From the NCBI RefSeq assembly GCF_000719775.1, contig NZ_JOHR01000009.1:416450-480449 (forward strand): a DNA stretch of 64,000 nt. The letters run 5' to 3'. The DNA comes from Streptomyces sp. NRRL F-5135. GTDB lineage: Bacteria > Actinomycetota > Actinomycetes > Streptomycetales > Streptomycetaceae. Position 1 is the first letter of the stretch. Every line of letters starts with the position of its first letter. Below, piece after piece: positions 8,427-17,095 of this stretch. The notes under the pieces were generated by a model. It searched no databases. It was not told the origin of the DNA and was given only the letters and a program-made list of their open reading frames with translations. A program made the translations under genes and the position numbers.

Positions 8427-10804
8427 CCGACCGGCCTCCGATCGACGTCCGCGTCCCGCCGCCGCTGCGTCGGGATCGACCCCGGTGCCTCCACCGCACC
8501 CGTCCGGCGCAGCTTCTGCCAGCGCAGCCGGCCACCGGTGAGCGCCGTGATCCAGGACTGGAGCAGCACCACGTACATGAGCTGCCGGTAGAGGATCTGC
8601 TGGAGGGGCAGCGAGATCAGATGCGTCATGCGCTCCTTGTCGAGCCGGAAGGCGTACGTCGCGCACACCGCCTGGAGCGCCAGTACACCGAGCCACGCCA
8701 CGACCGTCTTCTGCGTCGGGCCGAAGACCAGCCCGTACAGCAGGAACACGTCGATCAGCGGGGCCAGCAGGGGCGCCAGCACCATGAACAGCGAGACCAG
8801 CGGCAGCCCGACCCGGCCGAAGCGCCCCGAGGGGCCGCGTTCGACGAGGGCGCGGCGGTGCTTCCAGATCGCCTGCATCGTGCCGTAGCTCCAGCGGTAC
8901 CGCTGGGACCACAGTTGCTGAACGGACTCCGGCGCCTCGGTCCAGGCGCGGGCGCGCTCGGCGTAGACGACCTCCCAGCCGTCGCGGTGCATCGCCATGG
9001 TGATGTCGGTGTCCTCGGCGAGGGTGTCCTCGCTCATCCCGCCGACCCGCTCCAGCGCCTGCCGCCGGAAGGCCCCGACCGCGCCGGGGATGGTCGGCAT
9101 GCAGCGCAGGACGTCGTACATCCGGCGGTCCAGGTTGAAGCCCATCACATACTCGATGTGCTGCCAGGCGCCGATGAGGGTGTCGCGGTTGCCGACCTTG
9201 GCGTTGCCCGCGACCGCGCCCACGCGCGGGTCGCCGAAGGGCTGCACCAGCTCGCGCACCGTGGACGGTTCGAAGACGGTGTCGCCGTCCATCATCACGA
9301 TCAGGTCGTACCGGGCGTGCGCGATGCCGTTGTTGAGCGCGGCCGGCTTGCCGCTGTTCTGCTGGCGCACGACACGGACGTTCGGCAGCCACAGCTCCTC
9401 GACGATGTCCGCCGTCCCGTCCGACGAGCCGTCGTCGATGACGATGACCTCGATCGGATGGTCGCTCGCCATCAGGGAGCGCACCGTGTTGGCTATGCAC
9501 TCGCGCTCGTTGTACGCGGGGACCAGCACCGTCACCGGTTCGGTCACGGGCGCGCCCCAGCTGAAGTCCCGCCGGCGCACCTTGCGGGCGTGCAGGAACG
9601 AGAGCAGCAGCATCAGGCCGAACCGGCCCATGACGAGCACCCCGATCACGGCGAGCCCGCCGACCAGCACGCCGGTGAGGTCCTCGGAGAGGGTGACGGC
9701 CGCGATCCACGCCTTGCCCTTCCACAGGTCCGCGCCCGCGACCTCGGTGTGGGCGCTGGGGGCGCCCAGGGCCTCGGTGAGGTTGCTGAAGGCGTACCCC
9801 CGCTTCTGCATGTCCGGCAGGAAGCGGTCCAGGGCCTCGACGGTCTGCGCGCGGTTGCCGCCCGAGTCGTGCATCAGCACGATCGAGCCCTTGGTGCCCT
9901 CGGGCGTGGCCCGCCGGATGATCTCGTCGACGCCGGGACGCTTCCAGTCCTCGCTGTCCGTGTGGTTGAGCACGGTGATGTAGCCGAGGCTGCCGATGTA
10001 CTGCGTGACCGGCCAGGACTTGTTGTCCATGGCGGACGAGAAGGAGGAGTACGGCGGTCGGAAGAGCGAGGTCCGCACCCCGGCCGCGCCCGCGAGGACC
10101 AGCTGGTTCTGCGACAGCTCCCAGTCGATGCGCTCCTTGGTCTGGTACGCGAGGTCGGGGTGGTTGAAGGTGTGCAGGCCGACCTCGTGGCCCTCGTCCA
10201 CCATCCGCCTGACCAGGTCCGGATAACGGGAGGCCATGGTGCCCGTGACGAAGAAGACCCCGTGCGCGTTGTACTGCTTGAGCTTGTCGAGGACCTTGGG
10301 GGTCCATTCGGGGTCGGGGCCGTCGTCGAAGGTGATGACCAGCTTGTGGTCGGGGATCGTCAGCGCGCGTGCGTCGCCGGAACCGCGTGCGTCGATGACC
10401 GGGCCGCCCTTGAGGATCCGTTCGGGCACCTGGTCGGTGGCGGCCGGTGGGCGGATGCGGTGGTCGGCCAGGATCTCGCTGTGCACGTATCCGCGCAGCA
10501 TCAGCATGGCGAGCAGGGCGACGAGGATGAGGGAGGGCAGCAGGTACCGCATGGGGAGCCGACGCCGTTTCACCCGCTGCGCGGACGCTTTGCGCCGGGC
10601 CGCCTTCCGGCCGCCCGTCGGCGGGACGGGCGTGCCTGTCTGCGAGGGGAAGGACATGTCCGCGGGTGTACCGGAGGCCGGTGTGCCGGAGGCGGCCCAG
10701 CCGGCCCCATGTCCGCCGGCCCCATGTCTGCCGGCCCCATGTCTGCCGGACACCGGCCCGTCTCCGTCGTCGCGCCGACGGGCGCCTCTTCCGGTGGGGG
10801 TCAT
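8423..10804 (-). CDS. matB: MatB-type bifunctional polysaccharide deacetylase / GT2 glycosyltransferase
   Basis: This is a 793-residue membrane enzyme. A disordered His/Gly-rich start (GRHGAGRHGAGGHGAG) leads to a helix near 85-104. An extracytoplasmic CE4 deacetylase follows, with VITFDDGPDP (157-166), HTFNHPDL, FRPPYSS and LMHDSGGNRAQ. After a second membrane helix pair comes a family-2 glycosyltransferase with VLVPAYNERE, MMDGDTVFE and the processive-synthase motif QRYRW, then four C-terminal helices. In Streptomyces this arrangement is MatB, which with MatA makes a poly-N-acetylglucosamine-like matrix that drives mycelial aggregation. The ATG follows the matA TAG with no gap, so the pair is translationally coupled. 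Confidence 0.88.
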   Translation of the reverse strand: MTPTGRGARRRDDGDGPVSGRHGAGRHGAGGHGAGWAASGTPASGTPADMSFPSQTGTPVPPTGGRKAARRKASAQRVKRRRLPMRYLLPSLILVALLAMLMLRGYVHSEILADHRIRPPAATDQVPERILKGGPVIDARGSGDARALTIPDHKLVITFDDGPDPEWTPKVLDKLKQYNAHGVFFVTGTMASRYPDLVRRMVDEGHEVGLHTFNHPDLAYQTKERIDWELSQNQLVLAGAAGVRTSLFRPPYSSFSSAMDNKSWPVTQYIGSLGYITVLNHTDSEDWKRPGVDEIIRRATPEGTKGSIVLMHDSGGNRAQTVEALDRFLPDMQKRGYAFSNLTEALGAPSAHTEVAGADLWKGKAWIAAVTLSEDLTGVLVGGLAVIGVLVMGRFGLMLLLSFLHARKVRRRDFSWGAPVTEPVTVLVPAYNERECIANTVRSLMASDHPIEVIVIDDGSSDGTADIVEELWLPNVRVVRQQNSGKPAALNNGIAHARYDLIVMMDGDTVFEPSTVRELVQPFGDPRVGAVAGNAKVGNRDTLIGAWQHIEYVMGFNLDRRMYDVLRCMPTIPGAVGAFRRQALERVGGMSEDTLAEDTDITMAMHRDGWEVVYAERARAWTEAPESVQQLWSQRYRWSYGTMQAIWKHRRALVERGPSGRFGRVGLPLVSLFMVLAPLLAPLIDVFLLYGLVFGPTQKTVVAWLGVLALQAVCATYAFRLDKERMTHLISLPLQQILYRQLMYVVLLQSWITALTGGRLRWQKLRRTGAVEAPGSIPTQRRRDADVDRRPVG

Positions 10805-11659
10805 CTACTGTGCGCCTTCCGCGGCCAGGGCCTGGTTGTTCAGCTGTGGTGGCGATGTCTGCACGGGGTCGCCCGATTCACCCGGATCCGGGCTGTTCGA
10901 CGGGGACGGCGGCGGCGACGGGTCACCGTCGCCCGTTCCGCCGGGCCCCGTGTCCGGGTCACCGCCGGGCGGTGGTGATGTGTCGGAGCCGGGCTTCTCC
11001 TCCCCCTCCCCGGGCGGCGGGGCGTCCGGGGCGGTCGGGCCGCCCGCCCCCGGGTCCGGCTGCCGGTCGGGGCCGGGGGTGACGCCGCCGGTGGACTCCC
11101 GCGCGATCTCGCCGCCCGCCGCCGGGTCCGTCGCGGAGGGCGAGGCGTCCGGGGCGCCGGGCGCCCCGGAGAGGGAGGCGCCGACCGTGGGCGTGGGCTG
11201 TATCTCTACGGTCTCCGACCTGCCCTTTTCCTCGGCGAGACCGGGTATCGGAAGCCAGGGCGCGCTGGAGTTCCCGCCGAGCAGGGTGCCTATCACCGTC
11301 ATCGCGTAACCGGCGCAGGCGAGGGTGATGACCCAGCCGGCCCGCCGGAATTTCTTGCTCCGGCGACCGCTGGCGTCGACGAAGACCGGGCCGTCGGCGT
11401 CCCCGGGGGCGGCGGCGGCCGGTGGTGCCGCACCGATCTCGACCCGCTGTTCGTCCCTGTTCCGCGGCTCACTCCCGACCCGCTGCTCGCTCCGCGACCC
11501 GTCGCCCACCATCGGCAGGGGACGCGTCCGGTCGGGCGGGCCGGAGTGGAGACGCCCCCGGACATCCAGTTCCACGGTGACGTCATTCGGCTCATGCGTA
11601 TGCCCATCACGGGCGTCTTCAGGCCAATTATCCACAGGTGTACGCACATCCCCCACCAC
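10805..11659 (-). CDS. matA: MatA-like single-pass membrane protein
   Basis: The 284-residue protein has one membrane helix (WVITLACAGYAMTVIGTLLG, near residues 109-128). It follows a cytoplasmic part with a basic SGRRSKKFRR patch and precedes a roughly 150-residue extracytoplasmic tail made almost wholly of Pro, Gly, Asp and Ser. Position directly ahead of matB and the single-helix layout fit MatA, the small partner of MatB. The low-complexity tail may span the cell wall. The start is uncertain: GTG at 11659 is followed at once by another GTG, and neither has a strong ribosome site. Confidence 0.7.
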   Translation of the reverse strand: MVGDVRTPVDNWPEDARDGHTHEPNDVTVELDVRGRLHSGPPDRTRPLPMVGDGSRSEQRVGSEPRNRDEQRVEIGAAPPAAAAPGDADGPVFVDASGRRSKKFRRAGWVITLACAGYAMTVIGTLLGGNSSAPWLPIPGLAEEKGRSETVEIQPTPTVGASLSGAPGAPDASPSATDPAAGGEIARESTGGVTPGPDRQPDPGAGGPTAPDAPPPGEGEEKPGSDTSPPPGGDPDTGPGGTGDGDPSPPPSPSNSPDPGESGDPVQTSPPQLNNQALAAEGAQ

Positions 11660-12190
11660 TTAATGACATGGGCGCACGCATGAACGGCTGGTTACTCCAC
11701 CGGTCAGGTTCCCCAACCCGAACCGGCCGCCCCCCTGTCACTCCGCACCCGGGAGATGAATGTAGCGCACGCCGTTGACAGCCGAGTTCCGCTTCACGAG
11801 TTGCCGTACGCCCTCCCGGGAGCCGTGGTAGGGAACAGGCTCCCCGGAGTACGGACCAACCGGCCCTCCTGTTCAGCCAGTTCGCCGGCCGCCGTACGCA
11901 GCGCGATCAGTCCTGGGTGACCGCTCCCCGTGCGCCGCGCCAGGGGCGCCGGCGAGAGCGGTACGGGGGCGGTCGGCGGGCGCGGCACTGTGTCGGGCAT
12001 CACCGGGAACTCCACGACGGCCGGCGGCGAATTGCGGTGGTTCGCCCTCACTCGCCGGATTTCCGCGGTCCCCACCGCCATGGGCGCCGGTGGCGCGATC
12101 TCGATGCCGTACCCCGCGCGAAGTCGAACAGGCCACGTGGCACCGGCCGCGTTTCGGCGCGAACGTGAGCCGCATGTGAGCCGCACACGA
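11660..12190. other. Intergenic region between matA and ssrA; no confident gene
   Basis: The 531 bp must contain the matA promoter on the minus strand. A minus-strand open frame at 11794-12186 exists, but it begins beside the ssrA terminator, has no ribosome site and shows no recognisable protein pattern, so it is not called. A short direct repeat of gtgagccgca lies near 12166-12185. Confidence 0.5.
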
Positions 12191-12227
12191 CGAAGGTCCC
12201 GCAGCCACCAGGGCTGCGGGACCTTCG
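12191..12227 (-). terminator. ssrA terminator
   Basis: A 16-bp perfect stem, CGAAGGTCCCGCAGCC at 12191-12206 with its complement at 12212-12227, encloses a five-base loop and starts 13 bp past the tmRNA 3' end on the minus strand. Confidence 0.9.
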
Positions 12228-12240
12228 CTCACATGGGAAT

Positions 12241-12626
12241 TGTGGAGATGGCGGGAATCGAACCCGCGTCCAACGGTGCGGAACCAGGGCTTCTCCGAGC
12301 GCAGTCCGCTGCGATTTTCTCGGCCCCGGAGATCACACGGACAAGTCTCCGACGGGCTCAGTCACTGTTTGGTTTCCCTGTACACCCCGTGACCGGGCGT
12401 ACAGGTTTAGTTCCCTAGCTGATGCCAGGATCCGGGTCGGGAACAACCCCGGGCTGACACTCCGCAGAGTCTTCGCTAGCTGCTAATTAGGCAGCGAGGG
12501 CGAAGGCGGAGGAATCGCGCTTGGAATTGGCGATTATTGTTTGCGACATATGGTTAACGAGATCATTGCCGCTTCCTCGGCTCGCTTCCCCTGCTTCGAC
12601 ATCCGCTGTCGAAACCGATCATCCCC
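12241..12626 (-). ncRNA. ssrA: tmRNA (ssrA)
   Basis: The 5' GGGGATG (12620-12626) pairs with CATCTCC (12244-12250) to form the tRNA-like acceptor stem, and GGGTTCGATTCCC near the 3' end is the T-arm. The tag reading frame runs from the GCC resume codon at 12529-12531 to TAA at 12487-12489 and encodes ANSKRDSSAFALAA, ending in the ALAA degron. The RNA rescues stalled ribosomes together with SmpB, whose gene lies about 170 bp upstream on the same strand. The encoded sequence after the discriminator A is CAA, so the final CCA is probably completed after transcription. Ends are good to a few bases. Confidence 0.95.
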
Positions 12627-12643
12627 ATGTTGATTTTTCAAAT

Positions 12644-12664
12644 GTGCCCGGTCGGCCCGGGCAC
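12644..12664 (-). terminator. Hairpin between smpB and ssrA
   Basis: GTGCCCGG at 12644-12651 pairs with CCGGGCAC at 12657-12664, followed on the minus strand by an A/T-rich ATTTGAAAAATC. It may end the ftsEX-S41-smpB transcript just before the tmRNA 5' end, or attenuate read-through into ssrA. Confidence 0.5.
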
Positions 12665-12794
12665 GCACACCCGCTGTGAGGTGCGAGTCCATCGTACGTG
12701 AACAACGCACGACGATGCCAGCCTATTTCCGCGCGGCCGTCCCCGCCGACGGGCCGGACGGAACCGTCCCGAGCGGCCGCGGCCGGGCCCGCGC

Positions 12795-13274
12795 TCAGGC
12801 CCGCTGCCGCCGCCGCACCGCCGAGATCGCCCGCTCCGCCTCGCGCCGGTCCTGCTTCTCCCGCAGCGTCTGGCGCTTGTCGTACTCCTTCTTGCCCTTC
12901 GCCAGCGCGATCTCGACCTTGGCCCGGCCGTCCTTGAAGTACAGGGCGAGCGGCACGATCGTGTGACCCGTCTCCTGCGACTTGGACTCCAGCTTGTCGA
13001 TCTCCAGCCGGTGCATCAGCAGCTTCCGCTTGCGCCGGGCGCTGTGGTTGGTCCAGGTCCCCTGGCTGTACTCGGGCACGTGCACGTTGTGCAGCCATGC
13101 CTCGTGCCCGTCGATCTGCACGAAACCGTCCACCAGCGAGGCGCGTCCCTGGCGCAGGGACTTCACCTCCGTGCCCATCAGCACGAGACCGCACTCGTAT
13201 GTGTCGAGAATGTGGTAGTCGTGCCGTGCCTTCTTGTTCTGCGCGATGAGTTTGCGCCCTTTTTCCTTCGCCAT
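12795..13274 (-). CDS. smpB: SsrA-binding protein SmpB
   Basis: This 159-residue protein matches SmpB over its full length: [39 protein letters not shown], the [21 protein letters not shown] core and the basic C-terminal tail with [23 protein letters not shown]. It binds the tRNA-like part of tmRNA and takes it to stalled ribosomes, the tail lying in the empty mRNA channel. The ATG at 13274 starts MAKEKGRKL. It lies 70 bp after the S41 protease gene and just ahead of ssrA, so both parts of the trans-translation system are together. Confidence 0.97.
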   Translation of the reverse strand: MAKEKGRKLIAQNKKARHDYHILDTYECGLVLMGTEVKSLRQGRASLVDGFVQIDGHEAWLHNVHVPEYSQGTWTNHSARRKRKLLMHRLEIDKLESKSQETGHTIVPLALYFKDGRAKVEIALAKGKKEYDKRQTLREKQDRREAERAISAVRRRQRA

Positions 13275-13343
13275 AGTCCCGCCATTTTCGCACCCCGGCG
13301 CAACTTCTTTTCACCGGTCGGCCCGGGGCGCGCGGCGCTCACC

Positions 13344-14627
13344 TCACGGTGTGACGCCGAGACCGCCGAGCACCGTCCTGGCGTGCTCCTGCACGCCCTC
13401 CCTGACCGCGAGGTCGGGGGCGACGCCCCGGCCGTCCACGGCGTGACCGGCCGGCGTGCGGTAATGGCCGACGGTCAGCTCGGCCACCGAGCCGTCCGCG
13501 AGCTTGCTGGGCATCTGGACCGAGCCCTTGCCGAAGGTGCGCGAGCCCACGGTCACCGCCCGGCCACGGTCCTGGAGGGCGCCGGTGAGCAGTTCGGCGG
13601 CGCTCATCGTGCCGCCGTCGACCAGGACGACCAGGGGCCGGTCGGTGTCCCCGCCGGGCCTCGCGTACAGGGCGCGCTGCTCCCCGCCCACGTCGTACGT
13701 GGCGACCAGCCCGCCGTCGAGGAAGGCGGAAGCCGCCTCGACGGCCTCGGACACCAGCCCGCCGCCGTTGCCCCGCAGGTCGAGCACGACACCGGTGCCC
13801 TCGGGGGCGTCGCGGACCACGTCCCGGACCCGCTCGCCCGTACCCCGTGTGAACGACTCGACCCTGATGCGCAGCGCCCCGCCCTCGATCCTGCCGACGG
13901 AGACGGATTCGGTGCTCAGCCGGGCCCGGCGCAGGCTCTCGGTCCAGCGCCGGCCGTCCCGCTCCAGACCGACCCGGACGAGGGTGCCGGCGGCGGCCTC
14001 GGAGCCCGGGCCGTCCCCCGTACCGGCGCCGGGGACGGCCTCGCCCCTCAGCAGCGCCATGACCTCCGTGACGGGCCTCTTCGCGACGCTCGCGCCGTCC
14101 ACGGTCCTGATGGTGTCCCCCGGCCCGATGCCGGACCTGGCCGCGGGGCCCCCGGGCTGCACCCGGGTCACTTCCACGAGCCCGCCGAGGGTGCGCCTGC
14201 CCCAGAGCCCGACACCGGTGTACTCGCCGTCGAGGGCCTGCTCGAACTCCTCGTACTCCTTCTTGTCGTACACGGCGCCCCAGCGGTCGCCGCTGCGGCT
14301 GACGACCTCCTCGGCCGCCTCCGTGGGGGACTTGCCCTCCGCCAGGGCCTTGGCCGCGGCTCTGGTGACCTCCTCGGGGACGGCCGTCCCCGAGCCCGGG
14401 CCCGTACCGTCACGGCCGCCGACGCCCGCCCTCGAGGCGGCGTTCGCGCGCTCGGCGGAGGCGTCCTCCTCCCGGGGCAGGGAGTTCGTCGCCGCGCCCG
14501 TCGCGAGCACGCTCGCGAAGACCAACGTCAGAACCGCCCCGCGGCCCAGCCCCTGGGCCCTGCCCCTCGGTCTTCGCGGGCCCCGCGCTGAACAACGGGG
14601 CCGTTCGTGCGACTCTGAGCCCGCCAT
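13344..14627 (-). CDS. S41 family C-terminal processing peptidase with PDZ domain
   Basis: The protein has 427 residues. A basic N-terminus and one hydrophobic segment (GRGAVLTLVFASVLATGAAT) act as signal anchor. A helical linker and a PDZ domain with GVGLWGRRTLGGLVEV and GGPAARSGIGPGDTI follow. The protease core has VVLDLRGNGGG, the nucleophile Ser342 in GGTMSAAELL and Lys367 in RTFGKGSVQ, the usual 25-residue Ser-Lys spacing. It would cleave C-terminal tails of exported proteins. It sits between ftsX and smpB on one strand; in Streptomyces this gene commonly follows ftsX, suggesting a division or envelope link. Confidence 0.92.
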   Translation of the reverse strand: MAGSESHERPRCSARGPRRPRGRAQGLGRGAVLTLVFASVLATGAATNSLPREEDASAERANAASRAGVGGRDGTGPGSGTAVPEEVTRAAAKALAEGKSPTEAAEEVVSRSGDRWGAVYDKKEYEEFEQALDGEYTGVGLWGRRTLGGLVEVTRVQPGGPAARSGIGPGDTIRTVDGASVAKRPVTEVMALLRGEAVPGAGTGDGPGSEAAAGTLVRVGLERDGRRWTESLRRARLSTESVSVGRIEGGALRIRVESFTRGTGERVRDVVRDAPEGTGVVLDLRGNGGGLVSEAVEAASAFLDGGLVATYDVGGEQRALYARPGGDTDRPLVVLVDGGTMSAAELLTGALQDRGRAVTVGSRTFGKGSVQMPSKLADGSVAELTVGHYRTPAGHAVDGRGVAPDLAVREGVQEHARTVLGGLGVTP

Positions 14628-14696
14628 GGCGCCGAGTCTAGGACAACGGGGGCCTTACGGACGGCGCTTGTGACCCCTCGCACCGGGCGGGACTTG

Positions 14697-15617
14697 TCAC
14701 ACCCGGAGGTACTTGCGCAGCGCCAGGAAGGCCGCCAGAGCGGGCATCAGCAGACCGATGACGATCACGAGCGGAAGCTTGGTCAGCACCGCGTCCCAGC
14801 CGATGAAGTTGACCAACTGCATCTTGTCGGCGAGGGCGAAGCCGTTGTCGATGATGAAGTAGCGGCCCAGGAGCAGGAAGACGCAGGCCACGACGCCGCC
14901 GATCAGCCCGGCCACCGCCGCCTCCAGGATGAACGGCATCTGGATGTAGAAGCTGGAGGCGCCGACGAGCCGCATGATCCCGGTCTCACGCCGACGGCTG
15001 AACGCGGACACGCGCACGGTGTTGACGATGAGCATCAACGCGATCACGAGCATCAGGCCCATCACGAGCAGCGCCGCGATGTTCATGCTCCGCATCAGGT
15101 TGAACAGGTTCTCCAGGATGTCCCGCTGGTCCTGGACCGACTCGACGCCGTCCCGGCCCTCGAAGGCGGTGGCCACCACCTTGTACTTCTCGGGGTCCTT
15201 GAGCTTGACCCGGAAGGACTCCGGCATCTGGTCCGGGGTGATCGTGCCGGCGATGGGCGAGTCGCCGTACCGCTCCTTGTAGTGCTTGTACGCCTCGTCG
15301 GACGTCTCGTAGTGGACGGTCTCGACGATGTCCGACATCTTGTCGAGGTCGGCCTCGATCTCCTTCTTCTGCTCGCCGGTGACGGCACCCTTCGCGCACT
15401 TGGGCGTGGTCGTCGCGTCGGTCTTGTTGCAGAGGTAGATGGAGACGTTGACCTTGTCGTACCAGTACCCCTTCATCGCGTTGACCTGGTCGCTCACCAG
15501 CAGCGCGGCGCCGAACAGGGCGAGCGAGAGGGCCACGGAGACGACGACCGCGAAGGTCATCGTGAGGTTTCGGCGGAGACCGACGCCGATCTCCGACAGG
15601 ACGAACTGGGCGCGCAT
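14697..15617 (-). CDS. ftsX: Cell division protein FtsX
   Basis: The 306-residue ABC-type permease starts MRAQFVLSEIGVGLRRN, has one helix near residues 25-45, then an extracytoplasmic domain of about 120 residues containing two cysteines (YLCNKTDATTTPKCAKG). Three C-terminal helices with RRRETGIMRLVGASSFYIQ complete it. FtsEX transmits ATP hydrolysis to cell-wall hydrolases outside the membrane. The ATG has AAAGGA upstream. It lies 110 bp downstream of ftsE, more than the usual overlap, with CAGCTTTCAGCTTTC repeats in the gap. Confidence 0.95.
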   Translation of the reverse strand: MRAQFVLSEIGVGLRRNLTMTFAVVVSVALSLALFGAALLVSDQVNAMKGYWYDKVNVSIYLCNKTDATTTPKCAKGAVTGEQKKEIEADLDKMSDIVETVHYETSDEAYKHYKERYGDSPIAGTITPDQMPESFRVKLKDPEKYKVVATAFEGRDGVESVQDQRDILENLFNLMRSMNIAALLVMGLMLVIALMLIVNTVRVSAFSRRRETGIMRLVGASSFYIQMPFILEAAVAGLIGGVVACVFLLLGRYFIIDNGFALADKMQLVNFIGWDAVLTKLPLVIVIGLLMPALAAFLALRKYLRV

Positions 15618-15727
15618 GGCGTCCTTTCAGCTTTCAGCTTTCCGCTTTTGATTCAGCTTTGATGCTCGATGCCGGGCGCTCGCGCATCGCGCACGCGGTA
15701 CGCGGCCCATGCCCGCCGCCGGGCGGC

Positions 15728-16417
15728 TCAGTGCTGGTAGCCGTAGACGCCGCGGGCCTGGTCACGCACCAGTCGGCCCTTCTCCAGCTCGATCACGCGC
15801 TTGCGCATCTGGTCGACGATGTTCTGGTCGTGGGTCGCCATCACGACGGTCGTGCCCGTACGGTTGATGCGGTCCAGCAGCTTCATGATGCCGACGGAGG
15901 TCTGCGGGTCGAGGTTGCCGGTCGGCTCGTCCGCGATCAGCAGCATCGGCCGGTTGACGAACGCCCGCGCGATCGCGACGCGCTGCTGCTCACCGCCGGA
16001 CAGCTCGCCGGGCATCCGGTCCTCCTTGCCGCCGAGGCCGACGAGGTCGAGGACCTGGGGGACGGACTTGCGGGTCTCGCCACGGGACTTGCCGATGACC
16101 TCCTGGGCGAACGCCACGTTCTCCGCGACGGTCTTGTTCGGCAGCAGCCGGAAGTCCTGGAAGACCGTGCCGAGCTGGCGGCGCATCTGCGGCACCTTCC
16201 AGTTGGACAGCCGGGCGAGATCCTTGCCGAGGACGTGCACAATGCCATGAGTGGCACGTTCCTCACGGAGGAGAAGTCTCAGGAAGGTCGACTTCCCGGA
16301 ACCGGACGAGCCGACCAGGAAGACGAACTCCCCCTTCTCTACTTCGAGGGAGACGTCACGCAGGGCGGGACGGTTCTGCTTCGGATAGGTCTTGGAGACG
16401 TTGTCGAATCGGATCAC
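15728..16417 (-). CDS. ftsE: Cell division ATP-binding protein FtsE
   Basis: The 229-residue ABC ATPase begins at a GTG ([13 protein letters not shown]). Walker A is GSSGSGKST (36-44), the signature is LSGGEQQR (139-146), Walker B LLIADEP (159-165) and the H-loop [10 protein letters not shown]. The [12 protein letters not shown] start and [26 protein letters not shown] core are typical of FtsE. It pairs with FtsX in the membrane. It heads the minus-strand run ftsE-ftsX-S41-smpB; its promoter should lie in 16418-16739. Confidence 0.96.
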   Translation of the reverse strand: MIRFDNVSKTYPKQNRPALRDVSLEVEKGEFVFLVGSSGSGKSTFLRLLLREERATHGIVHVLGKDLARLSNWKVPQMRRQLGTVFQDFRLLPNKTVAENVAFAQEVIGKSRGETRKSVPQVLDLVGLGGKEDRMPGELSGGEQQRVAIARAFVNRPMLLIADEPTGNLDPQTSVGIMKLLDRINRTGTTVVMATHDQNIVDQMRKRVIELEKGRLVRDQARGVYGYQH

Positions 16418-16739
16418 GGAGGCACCAGGGTCGGCCGGGAGTAGGTGAGCGAGACCTTACGCGAAGCGGAGAGGGCCGCGCAGTCGGCGTCCGCGGTTAC
16501 CACCCGGACACGGGACCGGCTTGGGCGATTTGTCATGGATACGGTACGGGCTCCGGCGGAGGCACCCGTGGCGGGATCCGGACGGCCGCGCCGAAAGCGC
16601 GGGGAACTGGCACAGTGGAGGAGGGAACCGTCGTGTTTCCCGGAGCGTTGAGCGGAGTGACAGTGCCCCTGACAGCACTGACAGGACCGGCAGGACCGAC
16701 AGGACCGACAGCTCCGCCGCGCGGTGAGGAGGAAAGCGC
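16418..16739. promoter_or_regulatory. Divergent intergenic region upstream of ftsE and the 64-residue protein
   Basis: The 322 bp hold the promoters for ftsE (minus) and the small zinc-ribbon gene (plus). A run of imperfect direct repeats of the type gacaggacc spans about 16676-16711. Short open frames here lack ribosome sites. No clear promoter boxes were found. Confidence 0.4.
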
Positions 16740-16934
16740 ATGACCTATGACCGATTGGTGTGCGCCAACTGCGCGGGGCCGGTCACCGAGGGCAGGTGCC
16801 GGGTGTGCCGGGCCCACCGGGAGCGGTTGCAGCAGCAGGGCCCCCTGGGCTCCCTGAGCCCGGTGGCGCTGCTGACGCTGGTGGTGCTGCTCATGGCGGC
16901 GGTGGCGCTGGTGGCGGCGCACCAGCCCGCCTGA
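16740..16934 (+). CDS. Tiny zinc-ribbon membrane protein
   Basis: This 64-residue protein starts at an ATG with a strong AGGAGG site. Cys8-x2-Cys11 and Cys20-x2-Cys23 (CANC...CRVC) form a minimal zinc-ribbon; residues 41-60 (LSPVALLTLVVLLMAAVALVAA) are one membrane helix. The terminator at 16948-16982 directly after the stop supports a real monocistronic gene. The function is unknown; the layout resembles small actinobacterial inner-membrane proteins that may bind metal or a partner. It diverges from ftsE. Confidence 0.85.
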   Translation: MTYDRLVCANCAGPVTEGRCRVCRAHRERLQQQGPLGSLSPVALLTLVVLLMAAVALVAAHQPA

Positions 16935-16947
16935 GACGCGGCAACGG

Positions 16948-16982
16948 GAAGGGCCCGGACGCTCATGGCGTCCGGGCCCTTC
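16948..16982 (+). terminator. Terminator after the small zinc-ribbon gene
   Basis: GAAGGGCCCGGACGC at 16948-16962 and its exact complement at 16968-16982 form a 15-bp stem with a five-base loop, 14 bp after the stop. Confidence 0.9.
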
Positions 16983-17040
16983 GTGCGACTGGCTTCGTGC
17001 GACCGATTCGCCGCGCCTCACCGCGTCACCGCAGGGGCCG

Positions 17041-17077
17041 CCGCGTACCTAGGCGCGGGAAGCACCTAGGTACGCGG
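17041..17077 (-). terminator. Terminator after the LAETG surface-protein gene
   Basis: A 13-bp inverted repeat, CCGCGTACCTAGG at 17041-17053 and its complement at 17065-17077, has an 11-base loop and lies 19 bp past the minus-strand stop at 17096. Confidence 0.8.
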
Positions 17078-17095
17078 GGCACCCGGCGTACGTCG

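Noticed and set aside
7131..10307. Single long protein fusing the acyltransferase to part of the MatB region
   Set aside because: The upper part of that frame is out of frame with MatB's glycosyltransferase; the ATG at 8426 overlapping the matB stop is the natural start.
11794..12186. 130-codon minus-strand frame between matA and ssrA
   Set aside because: It starts at a GTG immediately beside the ssrA terminator, lacks a ribosome site and shows no conserved pattern.
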